Below, piece by piece: positions 49,829-57,718 of a stretch of DNA of 64,000 nt. The stretch lies in IMG/VR virus record IMGVR_UViG_3300019776_000961, positions 62,001 to 126,000 of that record; one strand, given 5' to 3'. The notes beneath the pieces were generated by a model that worked only from the letters and a program-made list of their open reading frames with translations, was not told where the DNA came from and did no database searches. A program made the position numbers and the translations under genes. The first letter of the stretch is position 1; each line of letters opens with the position of its first letter. The stretch comes from a virus.

Positions 49829-50236
49829 ATGAATTTGTTTAGCAAAAAGTTTAAGTATGTGCTCGAAGCTGATGATACCGAGCAGCAGCAGCCAGCGCCA
49901 GAAACAGATCGCGATGCAATGGCTCAACAGCTTGATACAGCAAAGCCAGAAGATTTCGATGTACAGCAACAGTCAGAAAGACAGAAGCAAGTTGATCATA
50001 ATAAGCTCGCTCAAATACAGCAACTAAACGAATGGATTAAGCAAATTGATGCGTTTATTGAATTTTTAAATGGTACAACACAAGACTCTGTGCAGACAAA
50101 ATTACACGTAGCTCCCTGTGATACGCTTTTCGTTGATATTGCAAGAAGTGAGAAAAAGAAAATCTCAAGACTTGCAGCAGAACTCAGTTCCTTGAGTGAG
50201 TCCTTTAAGGGTTATCTAATTTCTGCTAACGACTAA
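49829..50236 (+). CDS. Late protein with capsid-targeting-like N-terminus
   Basis: 135 residues from ATG 49829. N-terminus MNLFSKKFKYVLE-ADD, with Val-Leu-Glu at 11-13. A Gln/Asp/Glu/Pro-rich linker follows (20-60), then a coiled-coil-like region KLAQIQQLNEWIKQIDAFIEFL and a helical C-terminus KKISRLAAELSSLSESFKGYL. It resembles small core/internal proteins by layout. Isolated plus-strand late gene. Its end overlaps the converging primase gene by 11 bases. Confidence 0.55.
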   Translation: MNLFSKKFKYVLEADDTEQQQPAPETDRDAMAQQLDTAKPEDFDVQQQSERQKQVDHNKLAQIQQLNEWIKQIDAFIEFLNGTTQDSVQTKLHVAPCDTLFVDIARSEKKKISRLAAELSSLSESFKGYLISAND

Positions 50237-51266
50237 TACCCGATAGCATTAATTTAGCTTTTAGGCCTGTATAACTATTCTTTATAAAGAATTCAGGTTC
50301 TATAAAATCTCTACCTACTGCTAAACACAAATCGTTTATATCTTTAAACTTTTTACCAACCTTTTCAGGCCATATAAACACTGTTTCGCCTGTCTCTATT
50401 AGCTTGATAGTCTTCTCTCTACTAGCCTTATCTAGCCACTGACTGTCTAGAACCCATATCTTTTCATACAATCTAAACGTCGCTAATTGTTCTTCCTGTA
50501 AAGTTGTAAAGTTCTTATTACTGCGTTCTTGTATACCTGCTACCGCTGTACCATTTTGTACAAAGAAAGCATCAATAGGGCCTTCAAAAATAAAAATATA
50601 ATCAAGGTCAGGTGTTATTTTATTAAGGTTAAATAGAGCTCGCTCTCCGTTTACTTTACCGAGATACTTTGGATATAGTTTTGTATCTCTTTCATAGATA
50701 GCTCTTGATTGATAGAATACGATATCACCGTGTTCATTATAAAAGGGTATAATAATGCGGTTTTTATGTATTTTATCAGTAAGTGATAACCAAAGAGTAT
50801 CTGGTTTATTAATTGCATGATTCATTCGTCTTCTACTGATTAAAGATAATGCATCCTGAACCACTGTATTATCTTTATAATAGCTAACCTGATTTTCATC
50901 AAAAAGATTAATACAATCAAGAGGTAAGCTGTGAGGATTAACAGTAACAGCAGGTATGTTTTGCTGCTGCTCCTGCATAAGATCAAGAGGTAGTATATCA
51001 TACTGGCTTACCTCTTTATATATTTCAGCAGGTGTTTGACCTGATACTTGCTTAATCCAATTAAATGGAGAACTAAACCACCCACAATTATGACAGCAAA
51101 TCACACCGTCACTTACAATAAAATAACAACGCTTCTTTTTACCCCATGACCTGCCTTCACGGCAAATTGGACAACTCGCCTCATATACGTTGGATAGCTT
51201 TTTAAATTTAGGAAACCCTGCGTACTGATAGAATTTTTGTACAATATAATCTTGCGGGAGTATCAC
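50226..51266 (-). CDS. gp61: DNA primase gp61 (DnaG-type)
   Basis: 346 residues from GTG 51266. The zinc-binding module is CPIC at 32-35 and ICCHNCGW at about 56-62, as in phage primases. Then follow LSLISRRRMNHAINKPDTLWLSL, NRIIIPFYNEHGDIVFYQSR (a nucleotide-binding strand region) and the TOPRIM Glu in YIFIFEGPIDAFFV, with KIWVLDSQWLDK as the following strand. T4 gp61 is 342 residues. It makes the RNA primers with gp41. The TAGTATACTA palindrome lies 11 bases upstream of the GTG. Confidence 0.9.
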   Translation of the reverse strand: MILPQDYIVQKFYQYAGFPKFKKLSNVYEASCPICREGRSWGKKKRCYFIVSDGVICCHNCGWFSSPFNWIKQVSGQTPAEIYKEVSQYDILPLDLMQEQQQNIPAVTVNPHSLPLDCINLFDENQVSYYKDNTVVQDALSLISRRRMNHAINKPDTLWLSLTDKIHKNRIIIPFYNEHGDIVFYQSRAIYERDTKLYPKYLGKVNGERALFNLNKITPDLDYIFIFEGPIDAFFVQNGTAVAGIQERSNKNFTTLQEEQLATFRLYEKIWVLDSQWLDKASREKTIKLIETGETVFIWPEKVGKKFKDINDLCLAVGRDFIEPEFFIKNSYTGLKAKLMLSGISR

Positions 51267-51276
51267 TACTATAGTG

Positions 51277-51286
51277 TAGTATACTA
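51277..51286 (-). promoter_or_regulatory. TAGTATACT(A) motif, 11 nt before the primase start
   Basis: A palindromic TAGTATACTA. The same sequence is found before gp41 and uvsX. Read as a -10 box (TATACT), it lies close to the start codon. Confidence 0.4.
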
Positions 51287-51303
51287 GTTAGAGGAAAACA
51301 AGA

Positions 51304-51489
51304 TTATTTCTCTGGCTGTCTGAGATCTCTAACTGATACTACACCCTTTCTTATAAACGCACCAGAGGCAGGATCCGTATAATGAGCTTCTGTAATCTCC
51401 TTACCATCTCTAATATACTTTGAGATAGTGGGACGCACAGGCTGACCACTAATAGGCGATTGAATAATTTTTGGCTGAATAAAGTCCAT
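51304..51489 (-). CDS. Small protein, unknown
   Basis: 61 residues from ATG 51489; a longer frame up to 51549 overlaps the upstream gene. MDFIQPKIIQSPISGQPVRPTIS and then KYIRDGKEITEAHYTDPASGAFI form a compact beta unit with basic and aromatic residues. No family recognised. Confidence 0.55.
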   Translation of the reverse strand: MDFIQPKIIQSPISGQPVRPTISKYIRDGKEITEAHYTDPASGAFIRKGVVSVRDLRQPEK

Positions 51490-51503
51490 GTTATTACTTA
51501 TGA

Positions 51504-51791
51504 CTATGTTGATGGATTTGCTATGCTTTTTGCATGTTGCTTTAAACACACTGCATATACGTCTTTTGGTATCTTTTGTACAACTTCAACAATATGTTCT
51601 TTAAGAGCAAAATTAAATTTATCTTTTGGAATAATTCGATTTTGCATATCAGGCAGAGTAAGGAAACATAAATCATTTCCGTCGTTCTTTGCTAATACAA
51701 GTAACTCCCCTAGATACTTACCACCAGTTACAGCATAAACATACCGAGGCTTAGGATGTCTATTTGTAATCTTAGTTATTATATCCGCCAT
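51504..51791 (-). CDS. Small protein, unknown
   Basis: 95 residues. MADIITKITNRHPKPRYVYAVTGGKYLGELLVL gives a beta strand start typical of Sm/SH3-like small proteins (the G-x-Y-x-G-E-hydrophobic pattern), followed by DLCFLTLPDMQNRIIP and a helix (KFNFALKEHIVEVV). It could be a nucleic-acid-binding adaptor. Start inside the end of the upstream gene by 20 bases. Confidence 0.5.
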   Translation of the reverse strand: MADIITKITNRHPKPRYVYAVTGGKYLGELLVLAKNDGNDLCFLTLPDMQNRIIPKDKFNFALKEHIVEVVQKIPKDVYAVCLKQHAKSIANPST

Positions 51792-52122
51792 TTTCGTCAT
51801 CATCTTTTGCAATCGAATTTTGAAAAAACTTATTGACCAATGTGGCGAGAGAATCGGCTTGTTGCTGATTATGTGCGCAAATATACTGTACAGGTTGCCC
51901 TTCAAACGTATAGCCGAGAAGAATAAAGCTATTAAGAAATTCCTCTACAACACCAATTAATGCCTCATAGTTGTTACGTGTGCTATTTTTCTCGTTAAGC
52001 TTTTCTTTTAGATAAGCAACGAGAGCACTCTGTATCATTTCTTTTGTAGAAGAATCAGAATTAGGTACAAATGATTCATCTGTCTTATTCTGTTCATTCG
52101 GAATTTTCTTGTCCTTCATCAT
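51772..52122 (-). CDS. Unknown, polar N-terminus
   Basis: 116 residues. The first 35 are polar (Asn, Glu, Ser, Lys); then helices EMIQSALVAYLKEKLNEK and NYEALIGVVEEFLNSFILLGY; then a short VQYICAHNQQQADSLATLVNKFF helix. No motif recognised. It overlaps both its neighbours, downstream of the sliding clamp. Confidence 0.5.
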   Translation of the reverse strand: MMKDKKIPNEQNKTDESFVPNSDSSTKEMIQSALVAYLKEKLNEKNSTRNNYEALIGVVEEFLNSFILLGYTFEGQPVQYICAHNQQQADSLATLVNKFFQNSIAKDDDENGGYNN

Positions 52123-52483
52123 GATTATTTAATCTTTTTGACATATAGCGGTTACGCCCATGGTAATTGCTATCATTACTAACACCATGAGTAATTAGAT
52201 AATCAATAATAACCTCAATACTAGAAGTACTAATGCAAAGATTTTTCTGCATATTGTAACCGCCGTCATTTAATTCAAAAACTACGTCCCCGAGAGCTTC
52301 CTTATTATTGTAACAAGTTATCATAACAGAACGTTCACTAGGATTAACCATAACAGTCCAACGACGTGAGTCTGCCTTGCCATAGACAGAGAATAGCTTT
52401 ATTACGATAAAGCCATTATCACGCAAGCGCTTTATAAAATAACTTGGTGTTTTAAGTTTATTACGGCTAATTTGTGTTTTCAT
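52094..52483 (-). CDS. Unknown protein next to the clamp gene
   Basis: 129 residues. FIKRLRDNGFIVIKLFSVYGKADSRRWTVMVNPSERSVM (shown cut into parts in the sequence) then ITCYNNKEALGDVVFELNDGG and SSIEVIIDYLITHGV. This strand-helix pattern with a RRW...V-x-P segment is, from memory, common in marine T4-like phages. It begins 6 bases after the clamp stop, so the two are co-transcribed. Role in clamp control is possible but unproven. Confidence 0.55.
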   Translation of the reverse strand: MKTQISRNKLKTPSYFIKRLRDNGFIVIKLFSVYGKADSRRWTVMVNPSERSVMITCYNNKEALGDVVFELNDGGYNMQKNLCISTSSIEVIIDYLITHGVSNDSNYHGRNRYMSKRLNNHDEGQENSE

Positions 52484-52488
52484 ATAAA

Positions 52489-53220
52489 TTAATTTGCAAG
52501 AGCTGAAAGAATAAACCGCACATCAGCTTTACCGAGCTGCATATTTAAAATGATTACCCCCATCGAAGAAACTAGCTTTCCTTTTACGGTATTAAATTTC
52601 ATAGAAGAAATTATTCTAAATATTTCAAAGTTCAAGGGTATTGCATTGGTAAACTTATTACCGGTATAGGTTTCTGTTAACTTTAACCCATAAGAGTCAG
52701 TATTAGCTCTCGCTCTATCTGTCAACTCACCAAATAAACAATCATCTTTTATAGTGAGATAAATCTTATTTGCATCCGTAGCAATAGTACTACCTTTGAT
52801 AAGAGCAATTACTGCATTATGTGTGAAGCTAAATTCGCCATCAAATGTTAACTTATCAAGCTTAGCTAGGTTCAGCTTAGGTACAGAGATAATATTATCA
52901 TCGTAAAGATGGTATTTAAATCTTATTGTCTTTGATTCGTAGCTAATATTATTAGAAGATATATTAAGATCAAATGCTTTTTCCTCTATGCATTGAAGAA
53001 CTCTACATAATTTCTTTACATCAGGTATATTAAGCTTTGTCTCAGTATTGATTGCTTCATCAGTATAAACAGCTTCAACAATAACCGTGTTATCATTTGT
53101 AGCAATTAACGTTCTAATAGAACCTTTCTTTATTTCTAATACTACACTATCAACAACCTTACTTATAGGTGTTAAAAAGTTATTAAGTATATCATCCTTA
53201 TCTGTAATAGTTAAAGTCAT
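52489..53220 (-). CDS. gp45: Sliding clamp gp45
   Basis: 243 residues from ATG 53220 (a GTG one codon earlier is possible). Two repeated domains of the PCNA fold: TITDKDDILNNFLTPISKVVDS, SVVLEIKKGSIRTLIATND, and a central linker; then LCRVLQCIEEKAFDLNISSN, FRIISSMKFNTVKGKLVSSMGVIILNMQLGKADVRFILSAL. Those repeats match T4 gp45 (228 residues). It tethers the polymerase and, in T4, stimulates late transcription through gp33 and gp55. Two small hairpins lie just upstream. Confidence 0.9.
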   Translation of the reverse strand: MTLTITDKDDILNNFLTPISKVVDSVVLEIKKGSIRTLIATNDNTVIVEAVYTDEAINTETKLNIPDVKKLCRVLQCIEEKAFDLNISSNNISYESKTIRFKYHLYDDNIISVPKLNLAKLDKLTFDGEFSFTHNAVIALIKGSTIATDANKIYLTIKDDCLFGELTDRARANTDSYGLKLTETYTGNKFTNAIPLNFEIFRIISSMKFNTVKGKLVSSMGVIILNMQLGKADVRFILSALAN

Positions 53221-53225
53221 CACAA

Positions 53226-53258
53226 TAATGATATACTCATTACTCGCTTAAACAAGCG
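53226..53258 (-). promoter_or_regulatory. Two small hairpins upstream of the clamp gene
   Basis: TAATGA-GTATA-TCATTA and CGCTT-GTTT-AAGCG (as read on the minus strand) lie next to each other in the 43-base gap before the clamp ATG, just after the upstream stop. They may shape the 5' end of the clamp message. Confidence 0.3.
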
Positions 53259-53263
53259 GTAAA

Positions 53264-53764
53264 TCAATCCTTTTTTTTAGTATGATTCAAAAATGAATCA
53301 ATCTTTTCCTCAAAGCGCTTAATGTCACTTTGAAGATCAGCGATTACAAGAAGTCTGTCTTCAATGCGCTTTAATGCATCAAATACTTCAACTGTATATG
53401 GACTCGAATTAAAATTAAATTCAAGTTGATCTTTATCAAGAGCTGGTTCAACCTGTACAGGTGCTTGCTGCTGTACTATAACAGGCTCGAGTAAAGGTAA
53501 AGCAGGTTGTGGTACAGGAATAGGTTGCAGCACATGTTGAACATGTGTCTCCTGTACAGTAGGTGCAGGCGTTACGTTATTAGGTAACGCCTGAGCAACT
53601 GACTTTAAAACGTTCTCAGGCCTGATAGTCATACCATTAAGAGTTTGATTTCTAGATACAAGATTACTCTCAAGCATCTTTAAATCACCTGTTAGGTGCT
53701 GACCCATGAATTGAAGCACAGCGAACTGTGCTTCTTCAGGTGTAGGCTCTCTAAACGTATCCAT
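53264..53764 (-). CDS. Unknown protein with clamp-binding-like motif
   Basis: 166 residues. Residues 1-60 are helical (FREPTPEEAQFAVLQFMGQHL), 60-110 form a Pro/Val/Gln linker, and QLEFNF at 113-118 is a Q-L-x-F-x-F motif resembling clamp-binding peptides. The final 45 residues make a helix (YTVEVFDALKRIEDRLLVIADLQSDIKRFEEKI). It lies between gp32 and the clamp, so a role linking the SSB-coated strand to the clamp is conceivable. No family recognised. Starts two bases after the gp32 stop. Confidence 0.55.
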   Translation of the reverse strand: MDTFREPTPEEAQFAVLQFMGQHLTGDLKMLESNLVSRNQTLNGMTIRPENVLKSVAQALPNNVTPAPTVQETHVQHVLQPIPVPQPALPLLEPVIVQQQAPVQVEPALDKDQLEFNFNSSPYTVEVFDALKRIEDRLLVIADLQSDIKRFEEKIDSFLNHTKKKD

Positions 53765-53766
53765 GT

Positions 53767-54636
53767 TTATTCGTCAAGACCAGCGAGCAAGTCTTCAATA
53801 GACTCATCAACCGTTGATTTAGGAGCAGGTTCTGCAGCCTTCTCCTGACGAGGTGCAGGGGCAGGAACTGCACTCTTTACTGCTGCGAGTACCGGATCTG
53901 CTGTCTCTGTCTCCTCTACATCCTTCTTGCAATGGTAGTGAGTATCGAGGATTTCTTTGATCTCATCGTAAGACTTACATGTTACATATGATTCGAGATC
54001 AAATGCACTATCAAGAACCTTATCATAATCATCCTCATCAAGGCCTTCAATCTCCTTAGGAAGAGCAAACTTAGATGAAACATAGGTTGGATAATCACCC
54101 TGCTTCTCAACCTTAATACGGAAGTTACAACCCTTAGGAGATAGATCAAAGATACGTGGGCCGAAATCTACTGACTCTTCACCTGTAATCGCATCGACGA
54201 TAATCTTGTGTAGCTGCTTACCATAACGTAGAATCTTTACGGTACCATTATTCTCAGGATTAACAGGATCATTGACTACGTAAACATTGGCAAGCCAATT
54301 CTCACGACGGATAAGAGCTGAGGCTTTTGCCTTCTCTTCTTCAGTTCCATTACGTCTGACACGATAGCTCTCCTCTGCAATAGGGTCGCGCTGATTCCAA
54401 GTAGCGGGGCTTACAACAGTGGTAAGCTGTCCGTTTGCATGACTATTCCAGGTATAGGAATAATAATGGAAAAACGTCTTATCGGGGTTCTTCTTAAAAG
54501 GAAGAAGACGTACGGTGTAGGTATTACCAGCAGCTGTACGGAGGTAGTCCTTAAATTTAGAAGACTGCGCCTCGTTCTGCTTGGTGAGTGCGGATTTGAT
54601 ACTTTCGAACATATTAGATGTGAATGCGGTTGTCAT
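53767..54636 (-). CDS. gp32: Single-stranded DNA-binding protein gp32, lacking the zinc site
   Basis: 289 residues. The basic N-terminal cooperative arm and the LASTKK-like segment are diverged; the OB-fold core is recognised by KFKDYLRTAAGNTYTVRLLPFKKNPDKTFFHYYSYTWNS and RENWLANVYVVNDPVNPENNGTVKILRYGKQLHKII, which match T4 gp32 ([28 protein letters not shown]). The region that holds His64, Cys77, Cys87 and Cys90 in T4 has no Cys here. The acidic C-terminal tail (ESIEDLLAGLDE) is present; in T4 it binds gp59, gp43 and UvsY. It coats ssDNA during replication and recombination. Confidence 0.9.
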   Translation of the reverse strand: MTTAFTSNMFESIKSALTKQNEAQSSKFKDYLRTAAGNTYTVRLLPFKKNPDKTFFHYYSYTWNSHANGQLTTVVSPATWNQRDPIAEESYRVRRNGTEEEKAKASALIRRENWLANVYVVNDPVNPENNGTVKILRYGKQLHKIIVDAITGEESVDFGPRIFDLSPKGCNFRIKVEKQGDYPTYVSSKFALPKEIEGLDEDDYDKVLDSAFDLESYVTCKSYDEIKEILDTHYHCKKDVEETETADPVLAAVKSAVPAPAPRQEKAAEPAPKSTVDESIEDLLAGLDE

Positions 54637-54664
54637 AATTAGTTATTTGTGATGTTATATTTTG

Positions 54665-55345
54665 CTAGGGTTGAATGCAAGTGTTTTGTTGTAATTTAGT
54701 TTGTATTTTTTGTAGACCTTGCGATACCAGTAAGGATGCTTTCTTAGAGGCAAATAGTTTTGTTCTCAAAGAATCTATCTGATTGTAGAGGTCATCTCCT
54801 ATTATAAAACGAATTGTTTCTAAATCAAGCTGAAAAGCTTCTTTTCCAAAAGATCTAAATCCGAAAAGAGTGTATATGTTGATATTATGCTCCTTAAGAT
54901 GAAGAAGGAAGGAAGGTGTGATACCTGTCATGTGTTCTAAATACTTGTCAAGGGTCAAATTATTCTCGCGACAAAACGAAAGTATAAACTGTAATGATGA
55001 CTGTATGTTTAGCAGCTGTTCATTACTATCAGGGTCGAGAGTAAGCAGCTTTTTTTGATATAATGTATAGGCTTTAACCGCTTTAAGAGAATTATAATAG
55101 CTGAGATCAAAATAATTTTCATCTGCATATAATGAATACGGTGCAATGAGGAATTCCTCAGGTTTTATGTGTTTAAACCGAGAAAAGAACAAAGACAGTT
55201 TTTTTAGCTGTAATAACTTTTCCGCATCTAAATTATTAAAATCCTTCCTATACTTGAAAGGTTGATTCAAGCGCTGACGAGATGTTCGTAAATGAATATT
55301 GTACAGATTCTTCTCAAAATCAGTCAATTCCTCAATATCTGGCAT
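54665..55345 (-). CDS. Helicase loader gp59-like
   Basis: 226 residues, entirely helical and rich in Leu, Lys, Tyr and Phe. The stretch FKYRKDFNN...LLQLKKLSLFFSRFKHIKPEEFL resembles T4 gp59 (KRRDKYFFQKL...LKELALIFISNLVANQDAW), and YYNSLKAVKAYTLYQKKL resembles the YREYIGRLKQIKF segment. Position directly upstream of gp32 is the T4 order (33-59-32). T4 gp59 (217 residues) loads gp41 on gp32-coated DNA. Call rests on both similarity by eye and order. Confidence 0.6.
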   Translation of the reverse strand: MPDIEELTDFEKNLYNIHLRTSRQRLNQPFKYRKDFNNLDAEKLLQLKKLSLFFSRFKHIKPEEFLIAPYSLYADENYFDLSYYNSLKAVKAYTLYQKKLLTLDPDSNEQLLNIQSSLQFILSFCRENNLTLDKYLEHMTGITPSFLLHLKEHNINIYTLFGFRSFGKEAFQLDLETIRFIIGDDLYNQIDSLRTKLFASKKASLLVSQGLQKIQTKLQQNTCIQP

Positions 55346-55347
55346 TT

Positions 55348-55635
55348 TTAAATTATAATCTTCTTTTTTGAATTATTCAAGAACTTCATTACATATTTGC
55401 TCTTATAAAGGCTCGGATCATATTTTAAAAATGTCTGCACTACTGTGAAATCACTAGGAATATCACAGTATATTTTAAAAAACGAACGTAATTCTTTATT
55501 TTGTAGTAGAAGTAAAAAAATGTTGGCGATGTTGAGCTTTTTAGCACTCGTAAGGGTTGCAAAGGAGCAAAACGAAAGAAACAAATGGTTTAATTCATAC
55601 TCTTGAAGTGTATGATCTCTGTCTTCTATGTTCAT
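55348..55635 (-). CDS. Small helical protein at the gp33 position
   Basis: 95 residues. Helical and Leu/Phe/Lys-rich (LNIANIFLLLLQNKELRSFFKIYCDIPSD) with a basic tail. By position (just before gp59-like and gp32) it takes the place of T4 gp33, the late-transcription co-activator, but the sequence does not show the gp33 clamp-binding ending LDFLL, so the identity is only positional. A hairpin overlaps its start codon. Confidence 0.4.
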   Translation of the reverse strand: MNIEDRDHTLQEYELNHLFLSFCSFATLTSAKKLNIANIFLLLLQNKELRSFFKIYCDIPSDFTVVQTFLKYDPSLYKSKYVMKFLNNSKKKIII

Positions 55636-55651
55636 TAGTCTTACGACTAAT
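55634..55651 (-). promoter_or_regulatory. Hairpin with GUAA tetraloop covering the start codon
   Basis: A 7-bp perfect stem ATTAGTC / GACTAAT with a GTAA (GNRA) loop on the minus strand. The stem ends in the A and T of the ATG at 55635, so folding would hide the start of the small gene. Confidence 0.4.
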
Positions 55652-55680
55652 TAATGCTAAATATAAAGAAGTCAACACCT

Positions 55681-57003
55681 TTACTGTGAGAGAGTTGAGA
55701 GCAGATTGGCAGACGATGAGCTTGCAGCTGTATCGTTGATATGCTCATCTTCAGTGATGGAAAGCGTAGAATAGTCGATTCTCATAAGACAATTACCAAA
55801 CGCAGCACCGAAGCGATTCTTCATTGCACCCATGCGAATAATTCCGAGCTCCCTATCTGTATCCTCTTGCCATATGCTCATAATGACGTCAGCAGTCTGT
55901 GCAAGACCGATGGATTCTGAGATAGTATTCATGCCTGGCTCAGAAACCGAGTAGCCTGATCGGTTGAGCTGTGTTGCTGTAATAACCGGGCAACTAAACT
56001 CGTAACTCAATGCTCGTAGCTGCTCTGTCGCGTGCTTGACTCTTTCGTAACTATTGGTGCCAATCGGTGAATTAAGCAGATTTACATAGTCTACCACAAT
56101 TGCATCGAATTTATGTCCGGCATTTTTTAATTTCTTAATATAAGATTTTAAGAAGAGAGGTGTTATAGTTGAGGGAGGAAATTCCTTAATCAGAATTTGT
56201 GCATTAGGGTTATCAGAATGGTATTCCTCAAGCTGATTCTTAAGAGTCAGTACTTCTGACTTGAGCTTACTGAGAGGAATTTTTGTAATGCTTGAACTCA
56301 GACGCTGAGCGTAAATTAACTCAGGCATTTCAAGAGACACAAGAAGCACACTCTTACCCTGATTAGCGATATTTGTGGCAATATTTCCTAAAAATATACT
56401 TTTTCCAATGTTTGTTTCGCCAGTAAAAATATACATTGCTCGACCACTCTCAAGAAAGCCTCCACCAATTTTTTCATCCAGCCAACTCCATCCTGTGGAG
56501 ATGTGCCTGTGTTCAGAATTAATACTTTCTACCAGTGGATCAACATCTTCGAACAGATTTAAGCCTGTTTCAGTAGTGAGTGAGATATTACATGCAGACT
56601 CAAACTTCTCTAGTACAACAGATGTGTTGACAGTGTTTTTGTTAATGTCATCTACAACTTCCATCATTGTATGGAAGATAGCTTTTTCCTTCAAAAACGT
56701 CTCGGTATTTGCAAAAAGCTCGTCATTATTGAATTTTTTATCTAAATCGGTAAAACTCTTAACAACAGTAGTAAAGGAGGCTTTAAGCTCTGCAGAGGTG
56801 AGGTGTGACTTTACCTCAGTAAGGGTTGGCACTGTACCACGTGCCTCAAAAAACTCCTTTATAATAAGAAAAACTGCTTTGATATCCTTATTTTTGAAGT
56901 ATATAGGCTTTATGTAATCAACGATTGACGATAGGTATGATTCATCGGTAATCGCTTTATACGCGATAATATTTTCAAAAAAATCTAAATCGAGCTTGGA
57001 CAT
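55681..57003 (-). CDS. gp41: Replicative DNA helicase gp41
   Basis: 440 residues. DnaB-like: N-terminal helical domain to ~150, then ISTGWSWLDEKIGGG, Walker A GETNIGKS at 195-202, LLVSLEMPELIYAQRL, Walker B DAIVVDYVNLLN, and ATQLNRSGYS (the sensor/Q motif), then ADVIMSIWQED. It forms a hexamer that unwinds DNA 5' to 3' and works with primase gp61. T4 gp41 has 475 residues. The TAGTATACT motif lies 10 bases upstream of the ATG. No intein is present in this gene. Confidence 0.94.
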   Translation of the reverse strand: MSKLDLDFFENIIAYKAITDESYLSSIVDYIKPIYFKNKDIKAVFLIIKEFFEARGTVPTLTEVKSHLTSAELKASFTTVVKSFTDLDKKFNNDELFANTETFLKEKAIFHTMMEVVDDINKNTVNTSVVLEKFESACNISLTTETGLNLFEDVDPLVESINSEHRHISTGWSWLDEKIGGGFLESGRAMYIFTGETNIGKSIFLGNIATNIANQGKSVLLVSLEMPELIYAQRLSSSITKIPLSKLKSEVLTLKNQLEEYHSDNPNAQILIKEFPPSTITPLFLKSYIKKLKNAGHKFDAIVVDYVNLLNSPIGTNSYERVKHATEQLRALSYEFSCPVITATQLNRSGYSVSEPGMNTISESIGLAQTADVIMSIWQEDTDRELGIIRMGAMKNRFGAAFGNCLMRIDYSTLSITEDEHINDTAASSSSANLLSTLSQ

Positions 57004-57013
57004 TTATTAACCG

Positions 57014-57022
57014 AGTATACTA
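57014..57022 (-). promoter_or_regulatory. TAGTATACT motif, 10 nt before gp41
   Basis: Minus-strand TAGTATACT then CGGTTAATAA and the ATG. Same sequence as before uvsX and primase. Confidence 0.45.
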
Positions 57023-57037
57023 GCAAAAATTCTTATT

Positions 57038-57718
57038 TCAATAGGTTTTATACTCATTTAGAAAAATACTCTGACTTTCGAGAAATGATGTATCATCAAA
57101 TGATTTTAACCCTGGAGATCTATGATTAATATGAATGTTTGCAACGCCAAGCTTAAGCTTAAGTTTGTTAGCATCCAGGCAACTTGCAATATCATAGTGG
57201 TGGAATTTGTAATTTTCGTTAAATTTCCATCCCGTCCGTCTCACGCTTTCCATTTTTACAGAAAGTAAAACACCATCGAGAATCGCTACACGAGCAGGCG
57301 CATAACCGAAATTTGTTATTGCAGTCAAGGTGTCATTTAAGTAGTGACCTGCTGCACCTCTTAGGTTTGGACCAAAACCTCCACACATAATATGCCAAAG
57401 TGCAGGAGCTTTAATGATAGGATTCAATCCACCTGCTACTCCGACAATGTCATATGTATTATGCGCTTCAATAAGCTTGGGTATAAATAGACCATCATCA
57501 ATAGAAACATCATCATGCACAAAAACCATAATGTCAGATTCAGTATTCTCGCTCATAGCCTTATTATAGCATGTTGAAAGACCGTCCTTGTTTGATGTAA
57601 AGACGCGAACGTAATCGGGTATTACCTTTACGTACTCTTTAATAGTGTTTAAGCTCTTAACGAGTAATGTATTTTCGGCTGTTTCTTCCTGTGAACAAGA
57701 GATGATTGCAATTTTCAT
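57038..57718 (-). CDS. Glycosyltransferase, StrF/GT2-like
   Basis: 226 residues. KIAIISCSQEETAEN at the start, then TSNKDGLSTCYNKAMSE and SDIMVFVHDDVSIDDGLF with the His-Asp-Asp motif, VAGGLNPIIKAP, LDGVLLSVKMESVRRTGWKFNENYKFHHYDIASCLDANK (shown in part). These are marks of the Glyco_tranf_2_5 (StrF-like) family, in which the DD pair binds the nucleotide sugar. It lies between gp41 and the glutamine amidotransferase and overlaps the latter by 4 bases (ATGA). The acceptor is unknown; a phage-DNA or protein sugar is possible. Confidence 0.75.
   Translation of the reverse strand: MKIAIISCSQEETAENTLLVKSLNTIKEYVKVIPDYVRVFTSNKDGLSTCYNKAMSENTESDIMVFVHDDVSIDDGLFIPKLIEAHNTYDIVGVAGGLNPIIKAPALWHIMCGGFGPNLRGAAGHYLNDTLTAITNFGYAPARVAILDGVLLSVKMESVRRTGWKFNENYKFHHYDIASCLDANKLKLKLGVANIHINHRSPGLKSFDDTSFLESQSIFLNEYKTY

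Noticed and set aside
56375-56917. 180-residue plus-strand frame within gp41
   Set aside because: Antisense to a clear helicase.
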